A stretch of 64,000 nucleotides of DNA, taken from Zopfochytrium polystomum. Lineage: Eukaryota; Chytridiomycota; Chytridiomycetes; Chytridiales; Chytridiaceae. The first letter of the stretch is position 1. Every line of letters starts with the position of its first letter. The translations under genes were made by a program, and so were the position numbers. Shown piece after piece: positions 59,444-64,000 of this stretch. The stretch spans positions 267,515 through 331,514 of the forward strand of contig JAIVFJ010000057.1 of NCBI GenBank assembly GCA_025765615.1, in the 5' to 3' direction. Below the pieces are notes generated by a model. It worked only from the letters and a program-made list of their open reading frames with translations. It had not been told where the DNA came from and did no database searches.

Positions 59444-62400
59444 ATGTCCACAAGCACTTCTGGCTTTGTGCAGCTCAACGCTCAACAGCACTTGGTGAAA
59501 GTCCAGTATTTTGACGATCCTGCTGTTCAGATCCTTGAGCTTGATCATCCCACATTGCAGAATTTGAATGAGAAGGTAGTGCGGCAACTCATAATTCATT
59601 CTCATATCTCTTTCCACAGATATACAAGAATGCAGTTGTTTTTCTCAGTCAAGACATTGAAGTTTATTTTAAGTCTGGCCCTGACCTGGAGCTTGTCAGC
59701 AAAGCTCCCACTTATGTGCGGGCATTGATTGAGAGATCGTCTTTTCCCGACAATCTGCCCCGTTTTCAGATTCAGCTCAAGAAGGGCAAAGGTGCTGCAC
59801 TTGTTCAGGGCCTTCCCAGTGTTTTGCCTGTTGCCTCTGCTTTGTCCAAAGTCTATGACTGCTTCCTTTCCTACCAGTAAGTGGGCTCACTGCATCTGCT
59901 CCTTTTCTTTTTACTGAGACCATTCCAGGTGGGGCAGCAAAGATACTGTGAAGAAGATATTTGAAGATTTGACAAAGAAGCATGGATTAGATGTGTGGTT
60001 TGATGAGAACAATATGAGTGGGTCCATCAACCAGGCCATGGCTGAAGGGATTGATTCAAGCAAAGTGTTTGTCCCTGTGCTCACTCTCGCCTACCAGGTG
60101 AGCAGTTTGTTGGGTTTGTTATTCACTTGTTGCTCACTCTTGCACCAGAAATCTGGCAACTGCCTGGTGGAGATAAGATATGCCAAGGATCGCAATAAAC
60201 CAAAAGTCCCAGTGCGCATGTTGCAGCAGGGAGAGGATGCTCAGGGAGAAGTCTTTGCAATTGCAGGGTGAGTTTGTGCAATTCATACTGCAAGTGGACT
60301 CTGCTGACATATTCTCAGTTTGCTGTATGCTGATTTTGCTGGGAAAGTTCCTGGATCCCCTGAATGGGATGCTGAGATGGCTGTCCTTGTGAAAGAGATC
60401 AAGCTGCGTCAGAGTCAGTCACCTGTCCCTGTGCCAGCTGTTGTTCAGACACCTGTTGATCAAGTGAAACTTTGGCTCAAGCCAGTAGATATTGCTGTTG
60501 ATGCTGAGAGGCACAAGAGTGCCTATGTGGATGGAACCAGGAAGTTTTATCTGGATAATGTGCACTCTTGGCTCCAGTCTGCTGATGTGGGCAATGTGTT
60601 GTGGCTGAACGGTGGAGCTGGCCTTGGAAAGTCTGTGATTGCCTGGCTTGTCAGTCAGCATCTGCCTGCCAAGTATGTGTTGGGGTCGATATTCTACTGC
60701 CGACATGATGATGTGCAGAAGAGCAGCCCCCAGCATGTTGTTGCCACCACCATCTGGAACCTTTGCAGTGTGCTTCCTTCCTTCAGGAAGTTTTGTGATG
60801 CTGCTTGTGCTGAAGATGCCAAGAACAGAGATTCCAGTATTCTCAAGGACCCTGAAGTTGCCTTCAAGCAGATTGTTGTTGAAGGATTGAAGCAATTGGA
60901 TTCCAGCGACAAGATGAAGAATGTTTTGCTGATTGTTGATGCGTTGGATGAATGTGGCGCTCCTGACAGCAATGAAAGGAAGAAACTCCTGGATCTCCTT
61001 GTGCAGGCCAAAAGGGAACTGCCTCCCTTTGTCAAAATATTCACCACTGGAAGGCCTGAGCAGGATGTGTTCCACACCATGATGAAGATGGACTCAATGG
61101 TCCTTGTGCCAAGTGATGAAGCCAACAAAAAAGATATGAACCTGTTTGTTGAAGCCACCCTGTCCAAGTCATTTCCTGGTGGTGTGCTGAGTCCAGATGA
61201 TGTGAAGACAGTGTCTGCTGAGATATATGAGAGGTCCTCTGGCATTTTCCAGTTTGCTCGCCTTGCCTGTGCTGAGCTGGCCCAAGTTCCAGCAGACAAA
61301 GTTGTCAGCACTGTCAAGGGATTTGGAGCTGGTATTGATGGGGTGTATGAGCAGTTTTTCAGATCCAGCAAGGTCAACACCAACAACTTTCGACTTGTGA
61401 TGAAGGTTGTTCTTGCTGCGAAGGAACCCATACCCCAAGATGTCATTGCTGAGCTCCTGGGTGTTGCACCTCATGTGGTTGGCCAAGTTCTTGTTGAGGC
61501 AAGTATCAATTCAAATTCAATTTGATTTTTATTACCAAGACCTAACAATATTGCAGATTCATCGTATTCTGGATGTCAGTGACCATGGCAAGGTCAAAGT
61601 GATGCACAAGAGTCTCTCAGATCACCTTATTTCAAGCACAAGATGTTCAGACCACCAGTTCTTCATTGATATTTTGGAAGCAAGAAAAGAAACTGCTCAG
61701 TCCTGTTTGAGGATTATGCTGCAGCACTATCAATCTGTTGAAAACAAGTATGAAGCACTGAATGGGACTGCTGGGTTCATCCCTGAGAATGCCGCAGCCC
61801 AGTATGCCTTCAAGTTTTGGTTTGACCACCTGGATGAAACCGGGCGTGATGTGGTTGCCAGTTGGACTGAGTGGAAGGAGTTTGCTGAAGTAGACAAGTT
61901 TGGGCCAGCAGTGCTTTGTGTGGGAATCATGTGGAAGTCTGAATGGCTTGTTCAGTGTGTTCTAGCTGCAGGAGATGGCAAGATACTTGTCACAAGGGCC
62001 AAGCAACTAAGAGTCTTTTCTTCCAACCTGCTGTATGAGGCTGCAAAGAGAGGATTGACGTCAGCATGCAGATTTTTGATCGAGGAAGGAGGTGAAGATG
62101 TTGATTCCAGAGGCAATAGTCCGGGTGACAAGATGCAATATGGTGAAGTAAACAAGACCCCTTTAATGGTTGCAGCAATGAACGGACATATACAAACCGT
62201 CCTTGCCCTCTTGGGGTTGGGGGCTGACGACAGCCTTGTTGATGCAGATGGAAGGACAGCGTCAAAACTATGGCTGCAAAGCTGCTTTGACAAATGGATG
62301 AAGGAACTGCAAAAACCTGTAAGTGTGAAATTTTTTAATGGCTGATCGAATTCTCACAAACAACAACAGCCAAACACAGATCCCAAATGGCATTTTTTTG

Positions 62401-63679
62401 AAAGCATTCATGATGAACAGAAGCTTCATGAATGGTTTCTTGCAAACAGCAGCAGCCTTGGTGAAGTTGACTCGACTGGAAGGACGCCACTCCATGTTGC
62501 CTCGGAAAAGGGCCATTTGGAAGTTGTCAAATGGTTGGTGCAGCAGGGTGCCACGGTGGATGTTGAGAACAAGGACAAGGCAACACCACTCCACATTGCA
62601 TGTCAGAACGGCCATTTGGAAGTTGTGAAGTGGTTGGTGCAGCAGGGTGCCTCTGTGGATGCTGAGACCAACAACAAGTGGACACCACTCCACGTTGCAT
62701 CTCACAACGGCCATTTGGAATTTGTGAAGTGGTTGGTGCAGCAGGGTGCCACGGTGGATGCTGAGAACAAGGACAAGTGGACACCACTCCACAGTGCATC
62801 TCACAACGGCCATTTGGAAGTTGTGAAGTGGTTGGTGCAGCAGGGTGCCTCTGTGGATGCTGAGAACAAGGACAAGTGGACATCACTCTTCATTGTATCT
62901 CAGAACGGCCATTTGGAAGTTGTGAAGTGGTTGGTGCAGCAGGGTGCCTCTGTGGATGCTGAGAACAAGAATAAGGCGACACCACTACACATTGCATCTC
63001 AGAACGGGCCATTTGGAAGTTGTGAAGTGGTTGGTGCAGCAGGGTGCCTCTGTGGATGGTGAGACCACAACAAGTGGACACCACTCCACATTTCATCTCA
63101 GAACGGCCATTTGGAAGCTGTGAAGTGGTTGGTGCAGCAGGGTGCCACAGTGGATGCTGAGAACAAGAATAAGGCGACACCACTCTACACAGCATCTCAG
63201 AACGGCCATTTGGAAGTTGTGAAGTGGTTGGTGCAGCAGGGTGCCACGGTGGATGCTGAGAACAAGGACAAGTGGACACCACTCCACATTGCATCTCACA
63301 ACGGCCATTTGGAAGTTGTGAAGTGGTTGTTGCAGCAGGGTGCCACTGTGGATGCTGAGGAAGTGGACAAGTGGACACCACTCCACATTGCATCTCAGAA
63401 CGGCCATTTGGAAGTTGTGAAGTGGTTGGTGCAGCAGGGTGCCACTGTGGATGCTGAGAACAAGGACAAGTGGACACCACTCCACATTGCATCTGGGAAC
63501 GGCCATTTGGAAGTTGTGAAGTGTTGATCACTCAGAATGCAAATGCCTCTGCTGTGGACTCTTATGGTGAAAGACCTTTGGATATCGCCAAAAGGAATGG
63601 CCACAAGGACATTGCTGAATTTCTCGATGGGCAAATTCCTTCAGGCAACAGTCGTCGTTGGCCTCTTTGGGTTGTTTAG
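59444..63679 (+). CDS. TIR–NACHT–ankyrin (NLR-like STAND) protein
   Basis: Exons: 59444–59575, 59620–59876, 59929–60097, 60149–60267, 60319–61498, 61557–62318 and 62370–63679. The N-terminal ~120 residues are an unrecognised domain. TIR follows (~124–215): CFLSYQWGSKDTV, VWFDENNMSGSINQAM, VFVPVLTLAYQ and NCLVEIRYA, with the catalytic-position Glu ~194. NACHT has Walker A GGAGLGKS (324–331) and Walker B LLIVDALDECG (~429–439); then a winged-helix/helical region to ~870. The C-terminus is ~11–12 ankyrin repeats. Exon 5 ends with a GC donor (GAG|GCAAGT), the only phase-consistent choice. The ankyrin exon needs three one-base corrections (extra G near 63007, missing base near 63062, missing G near 63524); together they give exactly 1309 codons to the TAG at 63677. 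As written, the frame stops early. Likely a ligand-sensing, NAD-cleaving immune-type switch; that role is inference. Confidence 0.88.
62490..63535 (+). repeat. Array of near-identical 99-bp ankyrin units
   Basis: About ten 99-bp units encoding TPLHIASQNGHLEVVKWLVQ-type ankyrin repeats. Units differ by only a few bases, including synonymous sites, and mainly at the ASQ/ASH, ATV/ASV and KDK/NKA positions. The first and last units are more divergent. The one-base indels lie inside this array. Confidence 0.95.
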
Positions 63680-64000
63680 GAGGTCCGCAGAAGTAGACTT
63701 TCCTATCCCTTAATTCATTCTACATTGTTTGTCAGCAAAAATAGTCTTTTGTTACCCCTACTTCTTCAGTTTATGAATGTGTACTCAACTCCATGCCCTT
63801 TCTCAACTTGACTTTTGATAAACGATCCAAGCTGAAGCCGGCTAATCTCCATTTTTCATTGCCTTTGTTATGCCAGAAAGGAAATTGTTCTGCTAAGAGA
63901 AGAATTGTTTATTGAAAGAGATGATCAGTTGAATTGCTCATTTGTTGAATATGGTTGGTCTTTGGCCCACTGTGAGTGTCTTGTTTGTGAGGGGGCAGTG
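63680..64000. other. 3' flank of the NLR-like gene
   Basis: Presumed 3' UTR and downstream sequence; moderate GC, no further gene recognised before the window ends. Confidence 0.5.

Noticed and set aside
62490..63535. Regular ~99-bp repeats as a CRISPR-like array
   Set aside because: The units are contiguous coding sequence for ankyrin repeats in a spliced eukaryotic gene; there are no unique spacers.
62268..63634. Minus-strand repeat ORFs opposite the ankyrin gene
   Set aside because: They are antisense shadows; the plus strand carries clear ankyrin motifs.

Overview
This is a window of nuclear DNA from a eukaryote, most probably a single-celled protist. Nearly all genes carry spliceosomal introns with GT–AG borders. 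Many introns contain long poly-A or poly-T runs or CA/CT microsatellites. The conserved genes are strictly eukaryotic: SF3B1, SNRNP40, CDK7, RPS6, NAE1 and NDUFAF6. Complex I assembly implies aerobic mitochondria. A large PH-domain protein resembling fungal CAF120/SKG3, together with TIR, NACHT and TKL-kinase proteins, suggests an opisthokont- or amoebozoan-grade protist. I cannot name the species from the sequence.

Layout. 0.3–14.9 kb is a compact, GC-rich housekeeping block: NAE1 (-, 12 exons), NDUFAF6 (-), SF3B1 (+), a 3'(2'),5'-bisphosphate nucleotidase (+) and CDK7 (+). 14.9–21.7 kb holds no recognisable gene. It is a graveyard of microsatellites, dispersed repeats, LTR-like and tRNA-like fragments and a heat-shock-element-like array. 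21.8–33.0 kb is GC-rich and genic again: the PH-domain/acidic protein (-), RPS6 (-) and SNRNP40 (+). 33.6–36.9 kb carries a TIR-domain protein with a long C-terminal region I do not recognise. 38.9–45.2 kb has a less GC-rich TKL-type kinase gene followed by a ~225-bp tandem array and then LRR exons. 45.2–58.4 kb is repeat-rich: an internally deleted Ty1/copia element, a frameshifted Ty3/gypsy chromovirus, LTR-like fragments, and an orphan last exon of a proline iminopeptidase. 59.4–63.7 kb holds a TIR–NACHT–ankyrin (NLR-like) gene whose ankyrin units are nearly identical in DNA.

How the genes relate. The left block covers splicing (SF3B1, SNRNP40), neddylation, transcription and cell cycle (CDK7), sulfur/PAP metabolism, translation and mitochondrial assembly; there is no operon logic. 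The right half looks like a fast-evolving arsenal. It holds two TIR proteins that keep the conserved glutamate of NAD-cleaving TIRs, a NACHT ATPase with recently homogenised ankyrins, and a TKL kinase next to LRR exons. All are interleaved with transposon debris, as is typical of NLR/immune-like loci. Several otherwise intact genes need a single-base correction (NDUFAF6, CDK7, the ankyrin gene), which points to residual assembly indels. Exon borders below were derived by hand from splice motifs and reading-frame phase.
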